Part shown: piece after piece, positions 17,108 to 24,372 of the stretch | Layout of the letters: the number at the start of each line of letters is the position of its first letter | How positions within the stretch are numbered: position 1 is the stretch's first letter | Assembly (NCBI RefSeq): GCF_001499995.1 | Contig: NZ_LQIU01000014.1 | Location: forward strand, 22,449-86,448 | Source: Mycobacterium sp. IS-1496 | Lineage (GTDB): Bacteria > Actinomycetota > Actinomycetes > Mycobacteriales > Mycobacteriaceae | Length of the DNA stretch: 64,000 nt | Direction of reading: 5' to 3' | Position numbers and translations under genes: made by a program | The notes under the pieces: model-generated | What the model was told of the DNA's origin: nothing | What the model saw: the letters and a program-made list of their open reading frames with translations, nothing else | The model's database searches: none

Positions 17108-17815
17108 TCAGTCGCCGATCGGGTGGATCGCCGGTCGGGTGTCCACGATCACGTTCGTGGTGACGCCCGGCTTGGGCAGCGCGACGCCGATGAGGCAGTC
17201 GCGCGTGATGATCTCGGTGAGCTGTTCCTCGGTCCAGCCGTCGGTGCCCTCCGGGCGCATGGGCATCACCATGAAGCGGTGTTTCTGGTTCGAGTCCTGC
17301 ACCCGGACCTCGACGTCGTCGGGGAGGTAGAGCCCGAACTCGGCCAGCACCTGACGGGGCCAGCGGACCAGGCGCCGACGGTAGTTGGGTGTGCGGTACC
17401 ACTCCGGTGAGTTGCCGAGGATGGGACGCGGATAGCACGAGCACAGCGCGCACACGATCACGTGGTGCAGAGTCGGTGTGTCGGCGAGGATCTCGAACGC
17501 GGTGAAATCGCTGGGCGTGCCGAACCCGGTCGGTTCCATCCAGTCGACGCCGACCTCCTTGCTGGCGGTCATCGGTTCGCGCAGCGCCAGGTCCTTGAAG
17601 TCGGCGTCCAGCCACGCCCGCGCGACCAGACGCGCGGCCGGGGTGGGGCCGATCTGCTCGGCGAACTCGGTGAAGTGGCGGTGCTCCTCGGCGGTGAAGA
17701 TGCCCTTCTCGATGCACAGTTCGCGCAGCGCGATCTCGAGGACCTCGAAGTCGGTGATCTCGTCGACCATCGGCTTGACGGTCCGGTCGTGGTCGTGGTC
17801 GTGGTCGTGGGTCAC
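17108..17815 (-). CDS. Cobalt-type nitrile hydratase alpha / thiocyanate hydrolase gamma subunit
   Basis: A 235-residue catalytic subunit. The metal-binding claw is VCALCSCYPRP, with Cys122, Cys125 and Cys127; the Tyr after the third Cys is typical of cobalt enzymes. Further family marks are SPEWYRTPNYRRRLV and VLAEFGL. Thiocyanate hydrolase turns thiocyanate into carbonyl sulfide and ammonia; nitrile hydratases make amides. The N-terminus is MTHDHDHDHDR, a His-Asp run that could bind metal. GTG 17815 has a good GGAGG site 8 bases upstream. The gene order beta-like, alpha-like, accessory suggests the thiocyanate hydrolase group, but the substrate is not proven. Confidence 0.8.
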   Translation of the reverse strand: MTHDHDHDHDRTVKPMVDEITDFEVLEIALRELCIEKGIFTAEEHRHFTEFAEQIGPTPAARLVARAWLDADFKDLALREPMTASKEVGVDWMEPTGFGTPSDFTAFEILADTPTLHHVIVCALCSCYPRPILGNSPEWYRTPNYRRRLVRWPRQVLAEFGLYLPDDVEVRVQDSNQKHRFMVMPMRPEGTDGWTEEQLTEIITRDCLIGVALPKPGVTTNVIVDTRPAIHPIGD

Positions 17816-17833
17816 GGTGGTGTCCTCCGGTGT

Positions 17834-18673
17834 TCAGCTCGCCGCTTCGAGCCAACGCTCGGGCAGTTCGGTCTGCAGGGTGTCGGTGGCCGTGCCGGTG
17901 TAGCCGTGCCACAGCTCGGACTGGTTGAACCGCACGACGTAGAACCATTCCGGGGTCGCGTCTCGGCGGTCCCAGGTCTCGTCCTCGGCGGCCGGGCTCT
18001 CGTAGGCCACCGTCGCGATGACGCCGGTGGCGCCGCGGGTGTACTCGGGGGTGCGGGTGTAGAACAGCACGGGCAGTTCGCGCACCCGAACCGCGTCCCC
18101 GACGGCGAACTTCGGCCGGCCGGCCAGCCCGGCGTACACCTGAGGGTCCCCCTTGCCGACCGCGTGACGGTGGTGCTCGTTGCGGGCGACCTGCGAACCG
18201 TCGCCCTCGGCTTTCGGTTGCGCGTCGGGTTTCCGGCCGTCGAGCCCGCCGGCGTATCGGGCCTTCACCTCGGCCATGCGCTCGGTCAGTTCGGTGAGCC
18301 CGATGTGGTGCTTCTCCACCAGCACGCGGGCGACCGCGAGCAGCCAGCGGCCGTAGTAGGGCAGCCCCAGATACTGCGCCCGGCCGACGTCGACGTTGCC
18401 GATGCGGCGCCGCTCCTCCGACAGCCAGATACCCCGCCAGGCGAGGACTTCGCAGATGACGTAGGTGGCTTCCTCCCACTGTTCGTACTGCTTGTTCTCG
18501 TACTTCATCGGGGCGTCGGGCTCACCGCCGACGTCGTGCACCGGCTTGAGGTAGGCGGTGATGCGGCCGTGGTCGAGTTGGTCGGGCGTCGGGGCATCCG
18601 GGAGTTCCGGATACGCCGACTTGAGTCGGGCGACGAGATCCAACTGTGCTGCGCGCTCGGCTGCCGTGCTCAT
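17834..18673 (-). CDS. Thiocyanate hydrolase/nitrile hydratase beta-type subunit (single-chain)
   Basis: A 279-residue protein combining both halves of a nitrile hydratase beta subunit. The N-terminal part has KPVHDVGGEPDAP (cf. the HD-GG start of beta subunits), EATYVICEVLAWRG and YYGRWLLAVARVL. A charged linker (about residues 150-180) joins it to a C-terminal SH3-like barrel with FAVGDAVRVRELPVLFYTRTP and WHGYTGTATDTLQTELPERW. In Thiobacillus thiocyanate hydrolase these halves are separate subunits (beta and alpha); here they are fused. ATG 18673 follows GAGGGGGAA. First gene of a four-gene minus-strand operon. Confidence 0.75.
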   Translation of the reverse strand: MSTAAERAAQLDLVARLKSAYPELPDAPTPDQLDHGRITAYLKPVHDVGGEPDAPMKYENKQYEQWEEATYVICEVLAWRGIWLSEERRRIGNVDVGRAQYLGLPYYGRWLLAVARVLVEKHHIGLTELTERMAEVKARYAGGLDGRKPDAQPKAEGDGSQVARNEHHRHAVGKGDPQVYAGLAGRPKFAVGDAVRVRELPVLFYTRTPEYTRGATGVIATVAYESPAAEDETWDRRDATPEWFYVVRFNQSELWHGYTGTATDTLQTELPERWLEAAS

Positions 18674-18831
18674 GGGTCTTCCCCCTCGTGGCGCGGATGG
18701 CGATCCGGCAGTGATTCTGGGGCAAAGCCGGCGTGGGTGCAGGGTGTTTGCTCAGATCGGGCCGAGTGTTTGCCCCGCGTTTCGTGACCGATCCCCGCCG
18801 GACGGGCCGCCATCCGCGTTATCGTCCCCCG

Positions 18832-20208
18832 ATGAGCGATGGGGAGACGCCGACCGACACGACCGGCCCGACACGGGCTCCCACGAGCACACGGCGTGCC
18901 GTCCTCAACACCATCAGGGGGTCGGCGGGAAACCTGGTCGAGTGGTACGACGTCTACGTCTACACCGTGTTCGCGACGTACTTCGAGGCGCAGTTCTTCG
19001 ATTCCGACGACGAGAACTCCACGCTGTACATCTACGCGATCTTCGCGGTGACGTTCGTGATGCGGCCGGTGGGTTCGTGGTTCTTCGGGCGCTTCGCGGA
19101 CCGGCGGGGGCGCAAGGCCGCGTTGATGGTCAGCATCACCGTGATGTCGTCGTGCTCGTTCGTGGTCGCCGTCATGCCCACCCGGGAGGTCATCGGCTAC
19201 TGGGCGGCGGTGATCCTCATCGCGGCCAGGCTCCTGCAGGGGTTCGCCACCGGCGGTGAGTACGGCACCTCGGCGACGTACATGTCCGAGGCGGCCACCC
19301 CGCGCAGGCGCGGCTTCCTGTCGTCGTTCCAGTACGTCACCCTCGTCGGTGGGCACGTGCTCGCGCAGTTCACGCTGCTGATCGCGCTCGCCGTCCTGGA
19401 CGTCGAGGCGGTGACCGAATGGGGTTGGCGGATCGGCTTCTTCATCGGCGGCATCGCGGCCCTGGTGGTGCTGTGGATGCGCCGTTCGATGGACGAATCG
19501 CTCAGCGACTCCCACCTGGAAGCGATCCGCGAAGGCAAGGACCGCGAGGCCGGTTCGGTGAAGGCGCTGTTCACCACGCACTGGCGGGCCCTGCTGCTGT
19601 GCTTCCTCATCACCGCGGGCGGCACGGTGGCGTTCTACACGTACACGATCAACGCACCGGCGATCGTGAAGTCCACCTTCGGAGACGATCGGGCGCTGAC
19701 CGGGACGTGGATCAACCTGCTCGGCCTGATCTTCCTGATGTTGCTGCAGCCGCTCGGCGGGTTGCTCAGCGACAAGGTGGGCCGCAAACCCCTGCTGGTC
19801 TCCTTCGCCGTCGGCGGCGTCCTCTACACCTATGTGCTGTTGACGTACCTGCCGCAGACCACGTCGCCGCTGATGGCGTTCGCGCTGACCGCGGTCGGGT
19901 ACGTGATCCTGACCGGCTACACGTCGGTCAACGCGATCGTGAAGGCGGAGTTGTTCCCCGCCGACGTCCGCGCGCTCGGTGTCGGATTGGGCTACGCGCT
20001 GGCCAATTCGGCGTTCGGCGGCACGGCGCCGCTGCTGTATCAGGGGGCGAAGTCGGCCGACCGGATCGGTCTGTTCATCGTGTACGTCACGGTGGTGATC
20101 GGGGTCAGCCTGCTGGTCTACATCTTCGGCTTGAAGAACAAGGGGATCACCGCGCTGGACCGCGAACAGGGCAGCGCCTGGAAGGTGCCCGAGCCGGCGG
20201 TCCGCTGA
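18832..20208 (+). CDS. MHS-type MFS transporter
   Basis: A 458-residue, 12-helix major facilitator of the metabolite:H+ symporter (MHS) group: SAGNLVEWYDVYVYTVFATYF at helix 1, the MFS loop GRFADRRGRKAAL, and GFATGGEYGTSATYMSEAA in helix 4-5. Relatives take up alpha-ketoglutarate, proline/betaine or shikimate. It is divergent from the thiocyanate hydrolase-like operon, 158 bases apart, so a shared regulatory region is possible, but the substrate is unknown. ATG 18832. Confidence 0.87.
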   Translation: MSDGETPTDTTGPTRAPTSTRRAVLNTIRGSAGNLVEWYDVYVYTVFATYFEAQFFDSDDENSTLYIYAIFAVTFVMRPVGSWFFGRFADRRGRKAALMVSITVMSSCSFVVAVMPTREVIGYWAAVILIAARLLQGFATGGEYGTSATYMSEAATPRRRGFLSSFQYVTLVGGHVLAQFTLLIALAVLDVEAVTEWGWRIGFFIGGIAALVVLWMRRSMDESLSDSHLEAIREGKDREAGSVKALFTTHWRALLLCFLITAGGTVAFYTYTINAPAIVKSTFGDDRALTGTWINLLGLIFLMLLQPLGGLLSDKVGRKPLLVSFAVGGVLYTYVLLTYLPQTTSPLMAFALTAVGYVILTGYTSVNAIVKAELFPADVRALGVGLGYALANSAFGGTAPLLYQGAKSADRIGLFIVYVTVVIGVSLLVYIFGLKNKGITALDREQGSAWKVPEPAVR

Positions 20209-20230
20209 CCGGCCCGGCGGTCAGGCCGGT
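20208..20230. terminator. Bidirectional hairpin between convergent genes
   Basis: ACCGGCC (20208-20214) pairs with GGCCGGT (20224-20230) around a nine-base loop, spanning the stop codons of the convergent transporter and sucrase/ferredoxin-like genes. There is no U-tract, as is common in mycobacteria. Confidence 0.45.
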
Positions 20231-21108
20231 GTCATCGACACCAGGTGATAGACCTTCACGCGCCCGGGCACTTTGGCGTGACACTGCGACAGCAGCGGTT
20301 CCGACCACCCTTCGTCGAGCGTCACCTCGACCGGGCCAGCGTCGCCGTCGAGCACCACCCGGTGGACGTCGTCGTCCCGCTCGACGGACAGCGGTGAGAG
20401 GCTCGCGATGCGATCGTCCCCGTACTTCTCGCGCGCGAAATACTGCGCCGCCTGCACCGCATGCGGCAGCGAGGTGCGGCCACGCAGGTACCGGTTGTCC
20501 AACCGGCCGTCGTGATAGAGCCGGACGAGCTCGGCCGCATCGGTGGAGTCCACCCGCCCGTAACACAGCCCCTCCGGCAGGATGAGCATCGTCGCCGCGA
20601 AGCGGTCACCGCCCAGATGGGAACACTCCCAGGCACTTTCGGGATAGGCGGCGGCGATGGCCGCGATGGCGCCGCGGCCGCGCACCGCGCAGCACTGGTC
20701 ATGTCTGCCGTGCGCGCAGACGGCCACGACCGGATCGGTGGACAGGGCGCCGTCGGATCCGTCCAGTGCGAGGTCGAGGTAGTCGCCCGGGGCGTCGACC
20801 TCCCCGGAGTACAGCGCCTCGCTGCCGAGCCCCGTCCTGGCCACGAACCACCGCCACCGGGGGGTGGCGGACCGACGGCCGTGGCGGCGGATGGCGGCGA
20901 TGCGCATCTTGGCGCCCTCGATGCGGCGGACGATCGCCCGTCCGAGTTCGGGATCGATCACCGCGGGCGATTGCAGGAACGCCGAAGGCCCCCAGCCGCC
21001 GGGCAGTTCGAGCAACACCCACGAGGTCCCGGCTGAGGCGGTGCCGTACATCGGATCGCCACGATGCAGCGACTGGTCACTGCACGGCGTGCGCTTGCGC
21101 ATCGTCAT
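20221..21108 (-). CDS. Sucrase/ferredoxin-like family protein (thioredoxin-fold [2Fe-2S])
   Basis: A 295-residue Suc_Fer-like protein. The diagnostic regions are VAVCAHGRHDQCCAVRGRGA, with the Cys ligands, and WECSHLGGDRFAATMLILPE. These resemble thioredoxin-like [2Fe-2S] ferredoxins, and the family is expected to carry electrons. Its ATG overlaps the stop of the JmjC oxygenase gene upstream (ATGA), so the two products are probably made together; a ferredoxin could keep the oxygenase iron reduced or act on the same peptide. Third gene of the repeat-peptide cassette. Confidence 0.8.
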   Translation of the reverse strand: MTMRKRTPCSDQSLHRGDPMYGTASAGTSWVLLELPGGWGPSAFLQSPAVIDPELGRAIVRRIEGAKMRIAAIRRHGRRSATPRWRWFVARTGLGSEALYSGEVDAPGDYLDLALDGSDGALSTDPVVAVCAHGRHDQCCAVRGRGAIAAIAAAYPESAWECSHLGGDRFAATMLILPEGLCYGRVDSTDAAELVRLYHDGRLDNRYLRGRTSLPHAVQAAQYFAREKYGDDRIASLSPLSVERDDDVHRVVLDGDAGPVEVTLDEGWSEPLLSQCHAKVPGRVKVYHLVSMTPA

Positions 21109-22319
21109 GCGGTGGCCGGCGCCGGTGTCACGACCGCTTCGCGCAGCAGTCTGCGGATCAGCACGGTGCCGTCGGCCCGGTCGAGTCCGGGGAGGTTGCC
21201 CGCGTCGGCCACCATCCCGCGGTGCAGCGCGAGCACCGCCTCCGCGCAGGAGGCGGGGAAGGAGATGACCCGGTCGGGTAGTCGCAGCGCGATCCGGTCA
21301 CCGGCGGTGTCGACCGTCGCGACCAGCCCGTGGCGCCAGCGCACCGGGGTGGTGTCGGCGTGCGCGGCCGCGTCCAGCGTCGCCAACGGACGGACGGCGA
21401 CCGGACGGGTCCGTTCGGTGTGCCTGCGCGTCAACCGATCTGCGGCCGCGCCGCTGAGCGCGGTCGCATCGTCGCGCATGGTCTCGACCATCTGCGCCAT
21501 CACCTTGGTCACCGTGGCGATGATCTCATCGTGATCGGCCGGGTCGCCGCCCATGGGCAGCGACGCCCGGAACGCGGGGTCGTCCGCCAGCACGTCGACG
21601 ACGGCGCGGGCCACGTCGACGCCCGTCACGGCCGACACTCCGATAGTGAGGTGGATCGACGTCGTGTCGAGGGCCTGAGCCGAATGCACCCATCCGCGAG
21701 GGAGATACAGCGCGTCACCGGCGGACAGCACGGTGTCGACCACGGGTTCGGCGGCGGCGCGCCGGGCCACCGCGGCCCGGTGTCGCGTCCACGGCTGCGA
21801 CGGCAGCGGGTGCGGATGGACGGGTTCGTGGACGACCCAGCGCTTCTGGCCTGCCGTCTGCAGCACGAAGACGTCGTGGACGTCGTAGTGCGGTTCGAAG
21901 CCCTGGTTGTCCGGGGGCGTGATGTAGGCGTTGGCCTGGACCGGATGGCCGAGGTCGTCGACGAGGTGGCGGACGAAGTCGATCACCGGCGGCCAGAGAC
22001 GGTGCAGACCCTGCAGCACGATGGTTGCGCCCCCGGCGAACTGGGTGAGCACCTTGGCGGAGTCGACCTGGTCGGGCATCTCCGCGCCGAACCCGGCCGG
22101 CCCGAGGTAGCAGTCCTTGGCGAGGACGTCACCCTCTTTGGCGAGCCGGATGAACGGGGCGCGTACCCCGCGCTCGGCGATCAGCTCGTCGACCATGCCG
22201 GGCGAGAGCAGATCCCCGAAGTCGCGGGGCAGCGCCTCGGAACGGCTGAGCAGCGGTCGGCGACCCCAGTGTTCGGTGGCGAACGTGTGCGGGTCGGTGG
22301 CGATGCAGCGGCTCAGCAT
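21105..22319 (-). CDS. JmjC/cupin-type Fe(II)/2-oxoglutarate oxygenase
   Basis: A 404-residue protein of the cupin_4/JmjC ribosomal-oxygenase group. TPPDNQGFEPHYDVHDVFVL holds the HxD iron ligands (His144, Asp146) and LPRGWVHSA the distal His212, so the metal triad is intact. Bacterial relatives hydroxylate residues of ribosomal proteins (for example YcfD on uL16 Arg); others act on peptides. It starts nine bases after the stop of a 60-residue tandem-repeat peptide gene with only a weak ribosome-binding site, suggesting translational coupling, and overlaps the following gene by four bases. The peptide is therefore a likely substrate; this is inference. Confidence 0.82.
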   Translation of the reverse strand: MLSRCIATDPHTFATEHWGRRPLLSRSEALPRDFGDLLSPGMVDELIAERGVRAPFIRLAKEGDVLAKDCYLGPAGFGAEMPDQVDSAKVLTQFAGGATIVLQGLHRLWPPVIDFVRHLVDDLGHPVQANAYITPPDNQGFEPHYDVHDVFVLQTAGQKRWVVHEPVHPHPLPSQPWTRHRAAVARRAAAEPVVDTVLSAGDALYLPRGWVHSAQALDTTSIHLTIGVSAVTGVDVARAVVDVLADDPAFRASLPMGGDPADHDEIIATVTKVMAQMVETMRDDATALSGAAADRLTRRHTERTRPVAVRPLATLDAAAHADTTPVRWRHGLVATVDTAGDRIALRLPDRVISFPASCAEAVLALHRGMVADAGNLPGLDRADGTVLIRRLLREAVVTPAPATA

Positions 22320-22328
22320 GTCGATCGG

Positions 22329-22511
22329 TCAGGCGGTGCCGTCGGCTCCGCCGTCGTGGCCTTCCGGGTTCGAGCCGCCGTCGGCGGTTCCCTCGCCGGC
22401 GTCAGCGGTGCCGTCGGCTCCGCCGTCGTGGCCCTCGGGGTTGGATCCGCCGTCAGCGGTGCCTTCTCCGCCGCCGGGCGTGGTGGTGATGTCGTCGTCG
22501 TCGAGCGCCAT
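22329..22511 (-). CDS. 60-residue Asp/Gly-rich tandem-repeat peptide (candidate modified precursor)
   Basis: The peptide begins MALDDDDITTTPGG and then holds two nearly identical 22-residue copies of GEGTADGG-SNPEGHDGG-ADGTA separated by Asp-Ala. There is no signal peptide, membrane segment or cysteine; it is acidic and must be unstructured. ATG 22511 has a strong site (GAAAGGA) six bases upstream, which argues that it is translated. It is first in a tight minus-strand cassette with a JmjC oxygenase and a ferredoxin-like protein. Leader-plus-repeated-core is a layout seen in ribosomally made modified peptides. Not recognised as a named family. Confidence 0.72.
   Translation of the reverse strand: MALDDDDITTTPGGGEGTADGGSNPEGHDGGADGTADAGEGTADGGSNPEGHDGGADGTA
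22332..22478. repeat. Two tandem 72-bp units encoding the peptide repeats
   Basis: The coding region of the small peptide consists of two direct repeats with a 72-base period (for example CCGTCGGCTCCGCCGTCGTG occurs in both). Differences between copies lie mostly at third codon positions (GAGCC/GATCC, TTCCGG/CTCGGG), which suggests selection on the amino-acid sequence. Confidence 0.75.
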
Positions 22512-22772
22512 GGTGTTCCTTTCTGTCACCGCAACCGCGTCGAGTACCGACTCCGGCCGTCAGGGCGGCCGAGAGCGGACGGGGTACCGGCACGCTGCCC
22601 TGCCAGTGTTGCCGATGTCAGGCCCGGTGAAACGGCGTTCGGTGATCTTCGCTGGGGCCATCGGTGCCGAACCGTGGCATCCGCTGCCCGCCAGATGATT
22701 TCGAGCATGCCGTACTCGAATGCGACGGTGGTGTCCGGCGGGCTGATCGTCCTATAACGATGCCACTGGTAC

Positions 22773-22788
22773 CGTAACGCGCGATACG
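22773..22788. promoter_or_regulatory. Imperfect palindrome upstream of the SDR gene
   Basis: CGTAACGCGCGATACG is a palindrome except at one symmetric pair of positions, 27 bases before the ATG at 22816. It lies where an operator of a TetR-like regulator would sit. No regulator gene is adjacent. Confidence 0.4.
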
Positions 22789-22815
22789 CGCACCGCGTTC
22801 GAAGGAGGAGGATCG

Positions 22816-23793
22816 ATGCTGATCGGCGTCACCGGTGGAACCGGATACGTGGGGGCCCATTGCGTCCGTGCGCTTCTGGCCGACGGCCATCGGGTACGGC
22901 TGCTCGTCGGGCCCGACGCCGAAGGTGCCACGGTACTCGACCGCCTCGCCGAACTCGGAGACGTCGAGGTGTTCTCCGGTGACATCCGCGATGCCACGAC
23001 CATCGACCGGCTGCTCGACGGCTGCGACGCCGTGCTGCACGGGGCGGGCGTGGTGGGCACCGACAACCGGCGCGCGGCACTGATGTGGGAGGTCAACGCC
23101 TACGCGACGGAGGCGCTGCTCACCCAGGCCGTCCGCGCCGGCCTCGACCCCGTCGTATCGGTGAGCAGCTACAGCTCACTGTTCCCACCGCCCGACGGGA
23201 TCATCGGCCCGGACACGCCGCCGGCGAACGGCCGCAGCGCCTACGCGAAGACCAAGGGGTACGCCGACCGGGCCGCCAGGCGGCTCCAGGCCGACGGAGC
23301 GCCCGTCGTCGTCACCTACCCGTCGAGCGTGGTGGGTCCGGCGTTCCACACCGCACCCGGCGTCACCGAACGCGGGTGGGCGCCGATCGTGCGGTTCGGG
23401 GTGGCCCCCAGGTTGCGTGGCGGGATGCAGATGATCGACGTGCGTGACGTCGCCGCCGTCCACGCGGCGGTGATGAAACCCGGCCGTGGGCCGCGACGGT
23501 ATGTGTGCGGTGGCGAACTGATCACCTTCGACGGGATGATCGACGCGCTCGAGCGCGGGTCGGGTCGACGGATCCGGCGGATCCCGTTGAGCCAAGGCGT
23601 CTTTCGCGGGATGAGCCGAATCGGCGACACGCTGGCCGGCATCGTGCCGCTCGGCGACGGGCTCTCCTACGAGGCCGCGCTGCTGCTCACGGCCGCGACC
23701 CCGACCGACGACTCGGCCACTCTGGCCGACTTCGGCCTGACGTGGCGGTCGCCGACCGACGCGATCATCGCGTCGTTCACGCCGGGTCCGTAA
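22816..23793 (+). CDS. Extended SDR / NAD-dependent epimerase-dehydratase family protein
   Basis: A 325-residue Rossmann protein: GVTGGTGYVGAHCVRALL (TGxxGxxG), catalytic region SAYAKTKGYAD (YxxxK) and SSYSS upstream of it. It resembles dihydroflavonol-reductase or 3-beta-hydroxysteroid dehydrogenase-like enzymes of actinobacteria; the substrate is unknown. AAGGAGGAGG lies six bases before the ATG, one of the best ribosome-binding sites in the window. It is convergent with the MarR gene, with three bases between the stops. Confidence 0.85.
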   Translation: MLIGVTGGTGYVGAHCVRALLADGHRVRLLVGPDAEGATVLDRLAELGDVEVFSGDIRDATTIDRLLDGCDAVLHGAGVVGTDNRRAALMWEVNAYATEALLTQAVRAGLDPVVSVSSYSSLFPPPDGIIGPDTPPANGRSAYAKTKGYADRAARRLQADGAPVVVTYPSSVVGPAFHTAPGVTERGWAPIVRFGVAPRLRGGMQMIDVRDVAAVHAAVMKPGRGPRRYVCGGELITFDGMIDALERGSGRRIRRIPLSQGVFRGMSRIGDTLAGIVPLGDGLSYEAALLLTAATPTDDSATLADFGLTWRSPTDAIIASFTPGP

Positions 23794-23796
23794 CCG

Positions 23797-24288
23797 TCAG
23801 GCGCCGCGCTGCGTGGCACCGATCCGTACGGTCAGCGATGGTGCGACCTCGGCGGTCAGCTCGCGGATCGCCGGGATGGCCGCGACGAGCGCGTCGACGT
23901 GGGTGTCGGGCAGCGCGGTGAGCGCAGCGGACACCGAGCGTGTGATGGCGTTCTCGATGGCCTCCCGCTCGGCGAGCGCGCGGGACGTCGGCTGCAGCAG
24001 CGAGACCCGGCGGTCGCGCGGGTCGGCGTGTTTGTCGAGCAGTCCGCGTTCCATCAGCGAGCGGACCGCCGTGCTGACGTTGCTCGACTGCATGGTCGTG
24101 GCCGCGGCCACCTCGGACACGCTGCGGCCGGGCTCGTCCATCACCGCCCGCAGCACCGTGAGCTCCGAGGCGGGTAGCGGCTCCAGGCCCACCTGCGCCG
24201 GGCCGAACCGGGCGATCCGCCACGACAGGTCGTGCAGGGCGAGCGCCAGGTCGCGGTGGCCGCCGGTGGGTTCGCTCACATCCGCCAT
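23797..24288 (-). CDS. MarR-family transcriptional regulator
   Basis: A 163-residue winged-helix protein: LPASELTVLRAVMDEPGRSVSEVA, recognition helix MQSSNVSTAVRSLMERGLL, and the DPRDRRVSLLQPT wing typical of MarR. It lies back-to-back with a Bcr/CflA-type efflux gene, which it most likely represses. ATG 24288 is chosen; ATG 24306 is possible. Neither has a Shine-Dalgarno sequence, so a leaderless transcript is plausible. Confidence 0.88.
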   Translation of the reverse strand: MADVSEPTGGHRDLALALHDLSWRIARFGPAQVGLEPLPASELTVLRAVMDEPGRSVSEVAAATTMQSSNVSTAVRSLMERGLLDKHADPRDRRVSLLQPTSRALAEREAIENAITRSVSAALTALPDTHVDALVAAIPAIRELTAEVAPSLTVRIGATQRGA

Positions 24289-24306
24289 ATGGATATTTTG
24301 ACACAT

Positions 24307-24324
24307 GTATTTCTAGATACGTAT
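24307..24324. promoter_or_regulatory. AT-rich palindromic operator region, MarR/efflux
   Basis: GTATTTCTAGATAC (24307-24320) has GTAT/ATAC ends around CTAG and runs into ATACGTAT (24317-24324). It is the only AT-rich block in this 84-bp divergent gap and is a natural MarR site. Confidence 0.5.
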
Positions 24325-24372
24325 GGTTTCAAAGGTAGTGCCGGGTCCGCCGCGCACGCTGGAAGGAAATCC

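Noticed and set aside
17788..17812. GGTCGT hexamer run as a CRISPR-like or regulatory repeat
   Set aside because: It is too short, has no spacers and simply encodes the His-Asp tail of the alpha-like subunit.
22530..22772. Additional small genes in the gap between the repeat peptide and the SDR
   Set aside because: Short frames exist on both strands but none has a ribosome-binding site or sensible composition; the region most likely holds the two divergent promoters.
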